A DNA stretch of 64,000 bases from Phlebopus portentosus (lineage: Eukaryota > Basidiomycota > Agaricomycetes > Boletales > Boletinellaceae), in the NCBI GenBank assembly GCA_037892935.1, contig JAYXKI010000004.1, positions 682,001-746,000 of the forward strand. Direction: 5' to 3'. This document shows, one piece after another, positions 34,678 through 47,038 of the stretch. How positions within the stretch are numbered: the stretch's first letter is position 1; every line of letters starts with the position of its first letter. The translations under genes were made by a program, and so were the position numbers. Below the pieces are notes generated by a model that worked only from the letters and a program-made list of their open reading frames with translations, was not told where the DNA came from and did no database searches.

Positions 34678-37239
34678 ATGTTCAAGTCATATATAGTCCA
34701 CTCTCTTTTCGTGCTGTCTTTGACGCACATCGCTCGTTCAGCGGTCGTGTCCGTGGACCTGACAATCTCTAACGCGGATCTCGCTCCCGATGGTACAACT
34801 CGATCGTGAGTGACTGTTTGTGTATAATCATGCGTTTTTCACGTCTGACCTTTCAAACGAAAAGTACCGTTGTTGCGAATGGACAATTTCCTGCTCCGCT
34901 CATCAGTGCAAATACCGGCGACAACCTTCAGTTAAACGTCACCGACAATCTGACGGATACATCAATGCATCGCGCAACTTCGATTGTAAGTCATCTGTAG
35001 TCCTTCGAGAACCTTGATACTCATGTTTGTTCAGCATTGGCATGGATTATTCCAAAAAGGTAAGGTTTAGTGATTTCGTCTTGGCAAACCTTCGGAGCTA
35101 ACCTTGCTATATTTAGGCACTAATGAGATGGATGGGCCGTCCTTTGTCAATCAGGTACGCAGCGAATCTGGTCCCATCGTGTGCTCACTAAAATGTGTTT
35201 ATAGTGCCCCATCATTCCAGGGAACTCGTTTCTGTATGTGACCTATAGGATCGGATTCAAGTCCACTTCGTTGAGTTCCTTTCTCTAGGTATAACTTCAG
35301 CGTTCCCGGTCAATCTGGTACATACTGGTATCACTCGCATCTTTCGACCCAGTATTGCGACGGATTGCGGTCAGTGACGTTCATTTGATTATTTGGTGTG
35401 AAGCAGCGTTCTTATTGCGCTTTAGTGGTCCTTTGGTTCTATACGACCCGGACGACCCGCATGCGGACCTTTATGATGTCGATGATGAAAGTACAGTGAT
35501 TGTGCTTGCTGACTGGTATCAGGTAAGATGAACACTTAATTTGACTGGCTTAAAGCTAATCCGTGCTGTTATCGCCTTGCAGAATGTTTCGCCGAGCTTG
35601 TTCCCTAATCAGGCATGTAGACATTTAAAAATTGTGAACCGAATGCTAATGGAACGTCTCGAACTCTTAGGGCGACGTAGACCCGTACGTAGTTTGGCTA
35701 TTTTACTTTCTACATCTATTCTTACGCTTCACTGAAGGACCCCAGACACAACCACCATCAACGGTCTTGGCAGGAATTCCAATGGCGATGGAACAGACCC
35801 TTTATCCGTTGTCAGTGTCACCCAGGGAACGCGGTGAGCCAGAAAATAAAACGTCGTCTTGCCAAATCTGACTTTCTTGACTTTCGCTAGTTACCGGTTC
35901 CGCGTTGTCAGTACCAGCTGCTACCCGACGTAAGCTATTATCAAACTTAGCATAATCCCTGTAGCTAATCGTTTTCTCTCCAGTTTCACCTTCTCCATCG
36001 ATGGACACAACCTGACCATAATTGAAGCTGACGGCGTCGAGACCGAGCCTGTGACCGGTCTGTGCTTTCCGGTCCCTCCTTAATCCTGATACTCAAACAA
36101 TTTTGTTTACAGTTGACCAGCTCGACATTTTCCCTGGGCAACGCTATTCTATCGTCGTCACCGCAGACCAATCGGTTGCTAATTATTGTGAGCTCTGAGT
36201 TCCCACGAGAAGACAGAAGTTCAATGCCACTCATTCACTTTCAGGGATCCGAGCGCAGCCGTCCGTCGGTACGACCGGTTTCACGAATGGGACGAACTCC
36301 GCCATTTTGCGCTACGATGGTGCTGAGGACGCCGATCCGACATCTATCCAGAATACGGAAGGCACGACACTCGATGAAGCTGATCTTCATCCACTAGTCG
36401 ACCCTGGAGCGGTGAGTAAAAAGGAACCTGGCTTGACGGGAAGATTGCTTATGTACATGCTCTCAGCCTGGCGAACCTGAAATTGGAGGGGTTGACTACG
36501 CGCTAAACTTGCCCATCGGCATCGATCTTACCACCGGTGAACACACGGTCAACGGAGTAGTATATCAATCGCCAACGTAAGCTCCATTATACCATACATA
36601 TTGACGGTGAATTCTGACTTCCATTACGTTTTAGTGTCCCTGTTCTCCTACAAATCCTCAGCGGAACGACGAGCGCTACTGATCTTCTTCCAGATGGATC
36701 CGTCTACACGCTTCCTGGAAATAGTACCATCGAACTTTCGCTCCCAGGTGGCTTCCCTGTAGGTTCTAAGTAATCACCATACCGTCTCGTGCTGATTATG
36801 AATGAATAGCACCCCATTCACCTTCACGGTCATACATTCGACGTCGTGCGGGTCGCTGGTTCATCCGACTACAACTACGACAACCCAGTTCGTCGCGATG
36901 TTGTTAGTATCGGGACTGCTTCCGACAACGTTACAATCCGCTTCACCACGGACAACGCTGGTCCATGGTTCCTGCACTGCCACATTGACTGGCATCTTCA
37001 GGCGTAAGTCTAAATATACTTCTTTAGCCTTCTTGAGCTAATATGCACATTTGCAGTGGTCTTGCCGTTGTCTTCGCAGAAGACGTTGACAACATCGCAT
37101 CGCAGAACCCTGATAATGGTAAGCGCGCACCGTACTAGTGATATGTGACATTTCTGACACTATGCTTGCTTTAGCTGACTGGGATGCTCTTTGCCCTGAC
37201 TTCAATGCCAACAACCCGGACACTGCTTATGCGGAGTGA
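34678..37239 (+). CDS. lcc: Laccase (secreted multicopper oxidase), intact
   Basis: Nineteen exons give a 523-residue laccase (benzenediol:oxygen oxidoreductase), which oxidises phenols by one electron while reducing O2 to water. It starts [20 protein letters not shown], a signal peptide, with mature protein beginning near residue 22. All four copper-binding segments are present: [32 protein letters not shown] and [12 protein letters not shown]. The residue ten positions after the T1 Cys is Leu, a class linked to moderate to low redox potential. Potential N-glycosylation sites include NVT, NLT and NST. Splicing is consistent throughout. Two oddities are a GC-AG intron (35613-35670) directly followed by a 14-nt exon (35671-35684). 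The fusion gives the smooth family sequence [23 protein letters not shown]. One of three laccase loci here, all on the + strand. Confidence 0.95.
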
Positions 37240-38061
37240 TTACGCAAATATAATCTAACGGAAACTTCAGAATCGTCGCTCTTTTACTCATTCCTTTGAA
37301 CAATGGTTGGGACATTCAGTATTCTGGGTCTCTTCCTTTGGGACTATTGATTTAACAAATATACATCATCTATGATTTTCGGTCATTCTGTGGGCTTGTA
37401 GGTCCATCCCGTTGACATTAAGTCGTCTATGGCAATAAACTTCGTCTTTTCCGGAAGACTTAACTGGTTTTCGTCGTTCTCTTATTGCGTGCCCATTCTT
37501 CTACAAGACGAAGAAATCGGAATATATTTGATACTATTTAGTCTCAGACTACATGAATTCCTGAGATTCTCTTTGAGGGTTGGGATTGGACTTCCTTGCC
37601 TTTTGTTTGAAAAATAATCATATTCTTCTGCAAGAGTCTCAGACTGTGTTTGATGTCGGTAATTCTGAATAGCGACCTTGTTCCGATTCAAGCTTTTACA
37701 TACTGTGAAACAAAAGCAGGAGTAAGGCTTTAGACGCATAATATTATCGTGACTTACAATATAGAGTTTTAAACCGCTTGTAACAGAAAATGTAATTGAG
37801 CGTACAAGTTCTCGTTTCGAAGGAAACCTTTGAATCGGAGCCTCAATTCATCAGACCCGACGAAGAAACGGGTCACATGATCGACTATCCTCAGCTCAGT
37901 GCAAAGCTTCTCATTTGAACCATCCCAACTCACTCACGTACGGCAAACTCCCATTCAATGCAGACGAGGTATCATACTTTGCATTCGCCTCTCTTAAATA
38001 ATAGATAAGCTTATACCTCTTCCGGTTTCCAGCTGACCATCGTATGGAGGGCGAAGAAATC
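37240..38061. other. Spacer, 3' flank of laccase and promoter of next gene
   Basis: AT-rich 3' flank to about 37.8 kb, then a more GC-balanced stretch upstream of the ATG at 38062. No coding sequence recognised. Confidence 0.4.
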
Positions 38062-39056
38062 ATGTCAAACAGCCGGGCTCCTGCTGCCTTGGAACTTACT
38101 CACGTTCTTTGTAAGTGCGAGGATCTTGTCATCGTCTACATACTGTTGATATACTACTCCTTGCGTGTCTAGATGATGCGAACTCCCATGTGTCGTTTGC
38201 CCTTGCGTTAGTGACTCTTAGTCCGATTCTCCTCATGGTAATCTGTTGCTCCTTTCGTTCCTTCTATTCTAATGACCTGAAATCAAGGCTTCATACGCCG
38301 CTCTTGCCGTCATAACGCGTGATTTGCTCGTTATTAATATGTGGGCAGGGTATGTTCGTCTGTCTCGACATTCTCAGGCTCCACGCTGACCAGACAGCAG
38401 TCAACTTGCCTGTGAGGGATTCAATTGGATGCTCAAACGTATGATTAGACAGGAACGTCCGTCTGGTACGTCTGGTTTACGCTAGATGTGATAGGCCTAT
38501 TTGTTGAATCCGGCCACAAAGAAAGCATGGGCAACGGTTATGGATTTCCATCCTCACATAGCCAGTACATGGGCTACTTTGCTGGCTTTCTATTCATGCA
38601 CCTATATTTCCGACACCACTTCATAACGACAGGATCAAGGTTTTTGGACACAGTATGGAAATTGTTAGTTTATTTTGGATTAGCGGCCTGGTCGGGCACA
38701 GTCTGTTATTCTCGGTAAGCTCATCATTGGCGTTGCGTTTTTACAGCGTCGATCGATAAATCCACTCGTTTAGATTGCACCTTACATACCACACCATCGA
38801 TCAAGTATTATGGGGAGCCGGCGTTGGTTTAGCTTTTGGTGTCTTAACTTACACCATCGTGGAACTCCTTCCTAGCGTATACCCGGACTCTTCCCTAGGA
38901 CGTTTTCGCAGAAGTTTCATGCTACATCCAGTTGTAAGCTGGCTTCGCGTCAAGGACGGGTGGGCAGTTTGGGCGGATGGTGGTCATGAAGCTGAGTGGT
39001 TGCAGTGGCGTGCGCGATATGAGAAAAACATTGTTTGCGCAGTAAAACGGAAGTAA
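38062..39056 (+). CDS. CAX4: Dolichyldiphosphatase (PAP2 family)
   Basis: Six exons (38062-38110, 38173-38237, 38288-38349, 38401-38465, 38522-38714, 38774-39056) give 238 residues. It hydrolyses dolichyl diphosphate released on the ER lumenal side during protein N-glycosylation, recycling the lipid carrier. N-terminal LELTHVLYDANSHVSFALAL is typical of DOLPP1/CAX4. The three PAP2 phosphatase motifs are complete: KRMIRQERP, PSSHSQ and SRLHLTYHT with the catalytic His. About four hydrophobic helices are visible (SFALALVTLSPILLM, YFAGFLFMHLYF, LLVYFGLAAWSGTVC, VLWGAGVGLAFGVL). Length agrees with the family (about 220-240). The intron at 38466-38521 must end at the AAAG acceptor to keep frame, giving ERPSESMGNGYGFP. 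Confidence 0.93.
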
Positions 39057-40078
39057 TATCTGATCGATGCCATATTCTCATAGCATTGGCTCTTAGCATA
39101 GTAGTCAGTATCTTGTAGCACCGTGACTTCCACTAAAATGGATGAAATTAATATTTGAGGCTTGAATGATCAAGATCAATCAAATTGCCGAACTGAGCGT
39201 CGTGAGAAAATCGCGAATCCACATGCGGACCGAGCGTGTCCCAGTCTCCGCGTCTTCGTTTTCTACTCCGACTGCTCATCGTCAACAAGCGAAGCAACGC
39301 GCAAGAGTCCTGCCGGTCAGCAAACTCAGAGTCAATGTCTTCAGAAAGGTACGAGGGACTGTCTACAGTTGTTTGCGAATCAACGATGGCATAAACAAAG
39401 CCAATTATTTCCAGACGTACAGTGAAAGTCACATATGCCAGCAAGAAGGTGAGGACAGCTTAGGACATGGACCACGCGTCGTTTTTGAGTGTATCTCTCT
39501 CCATAAAGAGAGAACCTAGTGCCAAGGGGGACGGTCCTGAGTAAGTTGCTCTCCTTATAAACTCGAGACCTGGCCTTCATTCCAAATTAAGACATCTGAC
39601 TAGCCTCATCTAGAGAATCAGGCGCGTCTACGAGCGAAGAGGGGCGGCAGAGTACAACATTAAACAAAAGAAATGCGAATGTGTGTCCTCTTAATACAAG
39701 ATATTTTCCGCATCCACTTGACTTATTGTATCTCGTCGATGCAGGGACATCGCAAGTCTGTGGATTCACTTAAGTATATGACAGATTAGTCTGGGTACGC
39801 TGTATTTTAGAACTAATGTCCTCTGCTATTAGCCTTCCAGGACCCTCTCCCAGGACCAAACGCCTGGGTTCAAACCAGGACCTGAAGGCAGGGGGCAGTT
39901 CTTCTCGCAGTCCCAAAACACCAAACAAGACTGTAAAGCCACCATCAACAATGAAATCGATTTCCCTTCTGCCAGAGTGAGCATATCTTTGTTCTCTGCG
40001 TTCTGAAATTGACGATTGCGGCATCGAAGTTTCACGATTCCGGGTGAAGACGCAAACCCCCTGCCTTCTACTACTGAC
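39057..40078. other. Spacer with overlapping short ORFs
   Basis: ORFs at 39148-39519 overlap on opposite strands and others at 39770-40080 do likewise. None splices to a larger product or shows a known motif, so I do not annotate a gene. Confidence 0.35.
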
Positions 40079-41313
40079 ATGTCTGATAAGGAGGGTACAT
40101 CACATTCTTCGCGTACAACCGAAGCAGAGCGACGCTCCTATCTCGAGTCACATCCGGACGTAGCAGAGCTAGAGCCACATCGAGTGAAGTGTCGTTGCTG
40201 TGATAAATGGCTGAAGTTGAGCAGTACGCAGAAGTATGCGCTTGCGCCGTGGAAGTTACACAAGAAAGCTTGCACGCCGGAGTGTGTCATCAATGTCTTC
40301 GTCGCTCATGAGCAGTATTGATCCATCTTATCATCAGGAATCTTTGCTCTAGGAAATCTCGCCTCAAGAACGTGTCCTTAGCCAGCGGTGCAGAGGATGA
40401 TGATGCATCATCGATCGCTCCGTCAATCCCCGCGTCTGAGGCGACTGGCAAGTTTGTTGCTGGTCGCATCCGTTCGTCTGCGGATCGACAGCACCTCCTG
40501 GAAGAAGACGAACTCTCTGGGGAAGTACGGCCAGATTCTATATTCTGTTCCGCGTGTGCAAAGTGGGTCAAGCTCTCAACCCGTACAGCTTATCAGCTGA
40601 AGAACTGGATGATACATACCGAGCGCATGCATGGCCGAACTGAGGGAATTTCGGTGGCGGGCTTCAACGTCTTGGCACCCAGCAATCGTATTCGTGAAGC
40701 AGAGAGAAAGCTCAAGCTCGTGAACGACGCACAGGCGCGTGACTTTACAATATCGAGGGTGACATGTAAAGTCTGCTCTTCCGACGTGACATTAAGCGAG
40801 ATAGTGCCGTATCAACTGGACAACTGGCTAGCGCATAAGGCAGCCTGTCCGTCGTGAGTCCCTGCCCCCCCCCCCCCCCTCTCCACAGTACTGATGGATC
40901 ATTTGTCCGGACTGCTCTCTAATATCAGATTGAATCCTTCAAATGAAACGTCTGATGCCGGGCAAGGATGTGCCTCCAAACCTGTGTCTATTGTATCAAA
41001 TACTTCTTTAACTCTGAGTAGGGGTGCGAAACCGTCTGCACCGCCCTCCAGGTCGTCAACCATTCTGACCTGTGTTGCGACGGACGGTGCTAAAAGTACA
41101 GCTTTCCCCAGCGGGCAGAAGCGTGCGAGAGAGGACGAGGAAGGGGAAGAAGACTCAAAAGCAGCTCGACCGCGTACCTCATCTTACACTATTCCGGACT
41201 TGAAGCCGTCGGGCCCATGGGGTTGGTGGAAGCTGCCATGGGAGACATTCAAGAGGGGTTTTACAGAAGGTCTCGGCGCGGGCCGGGGGGAAGAATCTAA
41301 AAGGGAGGGATAA
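40079..41313 (+). CDS. Protein with three C-x2-C...H-x3-C (zinc-finger-like) repeats
   Basis: Three exons (40079-40281, 40353-40853, 40929-41313) give 362 residues. The same module occurs three times: RVKCRCCDKWLKLSSTQKY...W..HKKAC, SIFCSACAKWVKLSTRTAY...W..H, and RVTCKVCSSDVTLSEIVPY...W..HKAAC. The consensus is C-x2-C-x(4)-[KT]LS-x(4)-Y-x(4)-W-x2-H-x3-C, which looks like a small zinc-binding fold; in the second copy the terminal Cys is replaced. The C-terminal third is Ser/Lys-rich with a nuclear-localisation-like segment (GQKRAREDEEGEED), then ends in a Trp-rich piece (GPWGWWKLPWETF). I recognise the module only as something seen in basidiomycete hypothetical proteins. Nuclear or nucleic-acid-binding function is inference. 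The second intron contains a run of 15 C (40865-40879). The neighbouring gene to the right carries one copy of the same module. Confidence 0.7.
40865..40879 (+). repeat. Poly-C run inside an intron
   Basis: Fifteen C in a row, ten bases after the donor GTGAGT of intron 40854-40928. Because it is intronic, length changes would not alter the protein, but such runs are prone to slippage and miscalling. Confidence 0.9.
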
Positions 41314-41892
41314 CGTACATGAAAGATTAATGTTCACATTATGCCATGGATTTCTTTCCGATTCTTGTTGGATAACTCGCATATGTACTTTAACATAACA
41401 TGGACATATCGGCAGTTATCGAATGTGTTGAAATGCACTGTGCACATTCGGGTACGGTAGAGTAAGAGTACATGTAGGATTGATCGATTTGTAGCTGAGT
41501 GGTATTAAACCGGCAAGACCGGCAGAGCAGCGATGGGCTTCTTTGGGCTCCAAGTGCACGAGTTGAATTGGACTCCCCTTTCCCCCTCGCCCCGCTTCCT
41601 TAAGATTCACACACGGCCAGTATATAAAGCATACTCTATGCCAGATGCGCCCAGCTGCCCCTTTCCAATCACCCATCCTGTGAGTTCCCCGTCTAGAGCG
41701 TTTTGCGTCCTTCCCGTTCATGATACGTTCAGCGCTAACTTGGAAATTCGGCCCAGCTCAGAGGCCGAGTCTGAACGGCGACCGCGAGCTCAACGCGTAG
41801 ACTATGTACGTATATTCTTATTATGAAATGGAAAAAGAAAAATAGGCACAGAGGTGTGGCTCGGCTAAATCGAGGCCTTTATAAAAGCCGTC
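41314..41892. other. Spacer between the two CxxC-module genes
   Basis: Contains two TATA-like sequences: TATATAAA at about 41619-41627 and TATAAAA at about 41879-41885. The second lies too close to the ATG at 41893 to be its promoter if initiation occurs about 30 bases downstream. Either the first TATA drives the gene or translation starts further in. Confidence 0.35.
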
Positions 41893-43214
41893 GTGCCTTT
41901 CTTACTCCGCTTCCTTCTTCCCACTTCCCCCCGCCCCATATTGCCCACATTGCCAGTTAGCATTGACGAAGCTGCTATTGACAACTTATCTCCAGAAAGC
42001 CTTGGCCAGCGGAAAGATATCGAAGCCCGATTCAAGGTAGGTCTGCTATTCTGCTACGACTCGATCTGCGTCCGCACCGCTTCGTCTCGGTCGACCCCCC
42101 CTCTTCCCCCCTCTCGCGAATAAGTCTGTTTCTGGCGTGTGTGCATTGGACAGATGGTTACTGTTGCTTACTCGCCGAATAGGGTCAGTTCGACGTCTGT
42201 GAGCGACGTAATGGCCCCGATGAAATCCACAACTGTTAATTCGGCCATGTACGTCCCCCTCTTTCCCCTTTCACTTTTCCTGTTCTGAACGCAGCCTTTT
42301 CAGTGGAGAAACGCGTGAAGACTCGTATGTAATCTTTTCCTGACGTGTATAGCCTTGATATTAATGACATGGTTCAGTGCAGAGAGTCGTGCCAATGCAC
42401 ACGCAGCGCGTGCGGCTCTACGGGAGCAACGACTTAAGGCCCACCCGTACGCAGACGTTCGAGGTCCGGAACTCGTTGTTTGTAGGCTATGCGAGCAACA
42501 GATCAAGCTTTCGACGAAGAGCGCATACGACGCGTTTCATTGGAACAAGCATATTGAGCGATGTGCACGTCGTGCGCCGGCTGCACGGGAACAGCGCGTC
42601 ATGCGCGCGGCGGAGCGCGTGCGTCTGGTTCTTATTAGCTTAAAACTACGATCATTGCTAATATTATAATACAGAAGAAGCGCGCAAGCTTGCCAAAGAG
42701 CAGCGTACAGCGACTCACTATCCATCTTCGGCCAAAAGGAGCCACCGAGGCTGCTTCTGCGTCCGACCCTGTACCCGTACCTATCCACGTCAAGGAAGAG
42801 ACACCCGAGAGGACAGAGGACATACCATCACCATCCTCTCCTCGCTCTCATTCATCTCCTTCCCTCCAAACGCCGTCTCCTCCTCCTGCGTCTCCTCCGC
42901 AGCCGGAACCAGACCTCATGATGGAAGACTACTATCGCCGCTCGCGACGTCGTGGTACGCGTGAGCTAAGCCCCTTCACTCTTGAAGCTGCAGCAGCGTG
43001 GACATGGAGCCAGGTGAAGGAGCCTGTATGGGTCATTCGTAGCTATCCATCATCCGAATCTCAGTTCAGTGAGAACACGTTGAACTCTGAGAGGAACGCA
43101 GACCCAAGCGGGATAATGAAGACATCTGACGTAAACGAAGCCTGGTGCAGTGACTTCTCGCCGGCGCGTGTAAACCAGCAAAATGAATTTTCCACGAGAG
43201 CGACCGCTCCTTGA
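41893..43214 (+). CDS. Protein with one C-x2-C...H-x3-C module, Pro/Ser-rich tail
   Basis: Five exons (41893-42036, 42154-42248, 42304-42324, 42378-42618, 42675-43214) join in frame to 346 residues, including a 21-nt third exon. The only recognisable element is ELVVCRLCEQQIKLSTKSAY...W.KHIERC, the same module found three times in the gene just upstream. It is followed by a basic Arg/Ala-rich helix and then a long Pro/Ser/Glu-rich region (TPERTEDIPSPSSPRSHSSP). The last part contains LEAAAAWTWSQVKEPVWVIR. The N-terminus is uncertain: a TATA box sits 8-14 bases before the ATG at 41893, so the real start could be ATG 42154 (MVTVAYSPNRVSS). Tandem position and shared module suggest origin by duplication. 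Function unknown. Confidence 0.55.
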
Positions 43215-46200
43215 GCTAGGAGTACTAAATTTCTGGCAATGCCCTCCATCTGTCCGTTTCCGTCACTCGCAACCATTATCTTGGCGATCGCATTCTTGCT
43301 CCTCAATTCCGCTTCCATTCTGCTTCCCGAAATCTTCGTTATTGCCGCCGTCAGATTTATTCATCCTAACACTTCAAACCATTATTGACATTGTACAACA
43401 CCGCTTCCTCATTGATACATGAGCATGAATTCTACTGTGCCACCATCTTCATCCTCACGTGTTTTTATCTTCTTCCGCCAAGGACCTCGCTCTCTCAGTT
43501 GCTATCGCCGTCGTTTTCCGTTTCTTGCTGCTTTGTATCCAGGTAGAAATTGTAATTTATTGGCCAATTTTCTTTCAAGTCTGCGATTTGCAACTTCTAT
43601 GTAGTCGAACTCAATGTAAGTAAGTACCAACTCTCATGATGGGTCAGAATAGAGTCATTCTGCTTCCAGAGTAACGCTAACAAAAGAATAACGCAGCGTC
43701 GCGTACCTCCGTAGAGCAGAGAACGGAACTAAACGCCGTTTTATTGTAGAAATTGAATCCGAGACATATGTAAGGTCACATACAATCAGTGCACAGGATC
43801 CTTATGGGTTTCTGGGAGATCTAAGTCCAAATGAGCCTAGAGTCTAGTCTCTGAGACATGTTGCAGGAACATTCATCTATACGTAAGTGAATTGTCCCCA
43901 AGAAATAAGAAATAATAAAGATGTGGGAATGCAGGCAGCATAAGCGCCGCGGAGTTTGGAGCGGCGGAGTCTAAATCTGTTCGTGTTAGTATCACGTGCA
44001 TCAATTCACTACCCTTGGCTCCTCGACGTAAGCGTTTATCTTTAATCGTCATCTTTGACCAATGAATATCTTATAGCTTTTCATCGTGCAGGATGCGGGA
44101 TGTCTCTTCCTCGCTTACTTGGTAATTCTGTGGTCACCGCAATCGTGGGCTCACACTGACGTCCGTTCTCTATCTCAGCAAACATCTCCTCTACATTTTC
44201 TATGCTGTGCTGGCCAAAATCACCCATTAGACTATTGTTCGGTATATTCTTGTCCATTTCCTGGGCCGTCGACGCGACGCACGGTGAAAGTAAATAGGTA
44301 CGATAGCTCGAACTGAGACAACAAACTTTGGGGCAAAATGTCGGCCAGACCGGCCAGAAGCTGGTATGGTGCATCTCGGATGGTACACTATTTACTGCAT
44401 GATATCCGCATAGAATTCCTGCGGCCCCCTAGCACATCGAAGATTACCGAAGCCGCTTCTGAGCGTAACCTCCGCTCTTAACTTGACGCGCACATCTCCT
44501 TCGACAACGCATGGGAATCTGGCTTCTATTGGAATTGAAGCATGAACTCCAATCATTCTTCCCTGCCTTCATACCGTTGCAGGCATCACAGTGGACAAAG
44601 GGCGGCCAAACTCATATTGCAATAGGCACGATTAGGCACTCATTTTATCAGGTGATTGATATCCTCGGTTCGTCGAATCATATCGACGAAGCAATATGAG
44701 CTCCTGTGTTCTTGCTGGGCGCCGCAACTTTGGAGACTACTCCTAGACTCTCACGACATGAAGAAGAGCCCAGTATCCTACATTCGGGATGTCTGCTATG
44801 CTTATCCAGAAGGTTTGTTCCGGATTATTAGATACAGTACATCCGTGGTCGCCGCGTTGCTGATCACTGATCGCCGCTCCGGACACGATCCGGTCTTTGC
44901 TGCGCAATATCGTGAGTCGTACTCGCTACATGTTTGCATCTTTCTACAACTTCACTTCTCTTTCTTTCTCCCCGGTGATTTATGTTGAAGTTGCGAAACA
45001 AGCGCAAGAGGCTGACGGCCGCAGAATAACTGACGTTTCGTCCCAGGAAGGTGTTCTAATTGATCTACTCGACGAAAGTAGCCTTATTTCCTACAGAATT
45101 CAGCAGGTCATTCGGTAGCCTACGCTCAAATTCAGTGCAACATATGCGTCGTTACTTCGCCGGTATTAAAAGGCCAAATCCTTCAGATTGAGATATAGAA
45201 CTGTAGTTGCTGATTCAAAGGTACCATCCTTCAGCAGCACTTGTTTCTTGGCGTCAGCTGCTTCTCTAGAATTATGCCGGTAAAAAGGACTTGTTGTGTA
45301 ATTATCGTTTTTGCCTATTCGCCAACTCAGATGAACCAGGATGAACCTTAACCTTGCGGATCGAGCTTATTTGGGAGTATCCAGCTTATTTTGTCCCTAT
45401 CCGGTTCTACTTTGTTCCCATTCCAAGTCCGCAACATAGGAGGAAAGTAAACCAATCAATCTTTTATATATCCATTGCAGTCTCCTAATCATGAAAAGGT
45501 TGCTTCGTGTTGCCACGCTGCTTACCTTTCTATTCGGACGACTGCAAGGATTTATTGATATTGATTCCACAGTTTCCTCCTAGCATCAAGCGAACTCAAA
45601 TGTTCAGGCATGCTCACAAATCAAATACGGACATAAAAGCAAGATAACATGCACTAGCACGTCCGAGAGTTCATCGTCAAGGTAGGAGTTATGAGCGCTT
45701 GGATTGATCAAGTCCATATGCATAATACTATAGCTGTCTCGTTTTCGGGACCGCTTGCAATATAGTACGCGATCTGTAGTAATTCCTTGACTAGAAATAG
45801 GACGTCGGCCTTTTCCTGCATTATAGTGCCGTATGCGCTCACCAATAATACATGCACGCCACATCGGTTGTGCTCGTTGTCTCCTCGGCACATATACTTG
45901 CTTTCCCGAAGGGATGCTCAGTTTCAGTTTTTGACTACTGATCTGATCTCCCTTTGAAAGCCGTTTACTCAGTTCCATGTCAATTATCATTTGGAAGGCG
46001 GGGGTAAATGGACTTCGCGTTGCCAGTGGCACTCATCATTGCGCCTGCGTCGTGCGGTCGGAAGAACAACTATAAAAATATGCACGTATTCTGACCTGAC
46101 TGACCAAAAGTTCGTACAGAGTATCATCGCGGTTCCTGAGATTTCAAGCATATCACCGAAAGGCTTCTGGGGCTTTTAGTGCGGTACCCAGATGCCTGGT

Positions 46201-47038
46201 AGTCATTTACTTACTTACAGCTTGAACGCCGCTGATTACTCGTTGCCGAGTTGCCGGTGAAACTGACTCAGCAAAAATAAATTATGTAATACTATTGTTC
46301 CACCCCCGTGTCCCAGCTTATGTTACTCTGACCCACTGACCCATCATGTCTATACAGTACACCATTCAATTCAATTCACTTGTGTTTCATCTCGATGATT
46401 TCTGGTAGAGATTTAATATTGCCATCGGAAGCATCCATCACTCCGAGATCAGACTGCAACTGTGATATGAACCATTACCATACCGAAAACTGGCTCTTGC
46501 GGTCTATTGCTCGTGTTCTCCCATTCTGCTATATACCCCCTATCATCGAGACTTTCGAGAAATTGGGATCATCGCTTGCACCTAATAGTCGGTTTCCCCT
46601 CTCTCCGGCGCCACCAGTAGCGCAATCTCCTGTTATATATCTATGGAAATGCAATGGAAATACTCTCTGATCGTTGTCGGCAGCAGATATGATGCATGCT
46701 TTCTATTTGAAGTGAGTCTCGCACATTACACACGATCAGATGTAGTTCAATTCTCAAAATGGCTCGCTCAGGGCCATGTAGGTGTCTCGGTTGGGTAAAC
46801 CGCTGGCCGCATCTGTTTTATTCTTGGGTTGACGTAGGTCTCACGACGGTGTGCGCGCCGACAATAAAATATTTTGAAACTGTTTCGGCGGCATGAATGG
46901 AATACAAAACGATACATAAGAGCAGATGAGCTTTGCATTCTCTCAACAATTTCCCCTTCCTATCCCACTTGTCGAGACGAGTGGGATATCCTACCCTCCT
47001 GATCTCGCAAGCACGTAGTGCCTTCTCTTCATCATACT
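43215..47038. other. Gene-poor block of 3.8 kb
   Basis: No gene can be supported. The best ORFs are 44656-44988 (+) and 45604-46032 (-, 142 codons, basic), neither with family resemblance or splice partners. It may contain decayed sequence. The right end includes the promoter of the second intact laccase, with only a weak TATA-like GATACATAAG near 46910. Confidence 0.4.

Noticed and set aside
39148..39519. Overlapping ORFs of about 100 codons on both strands
   Set aside because: Neither strand shows recognisable sequence; consistent with chance in moderately GC-rich spacer.
45604..46032. 142-codon reverse-strand ORF
   Set aside because: No family motif, no splice partners and overlapping ORFs in other frames; not enough to call a gene.
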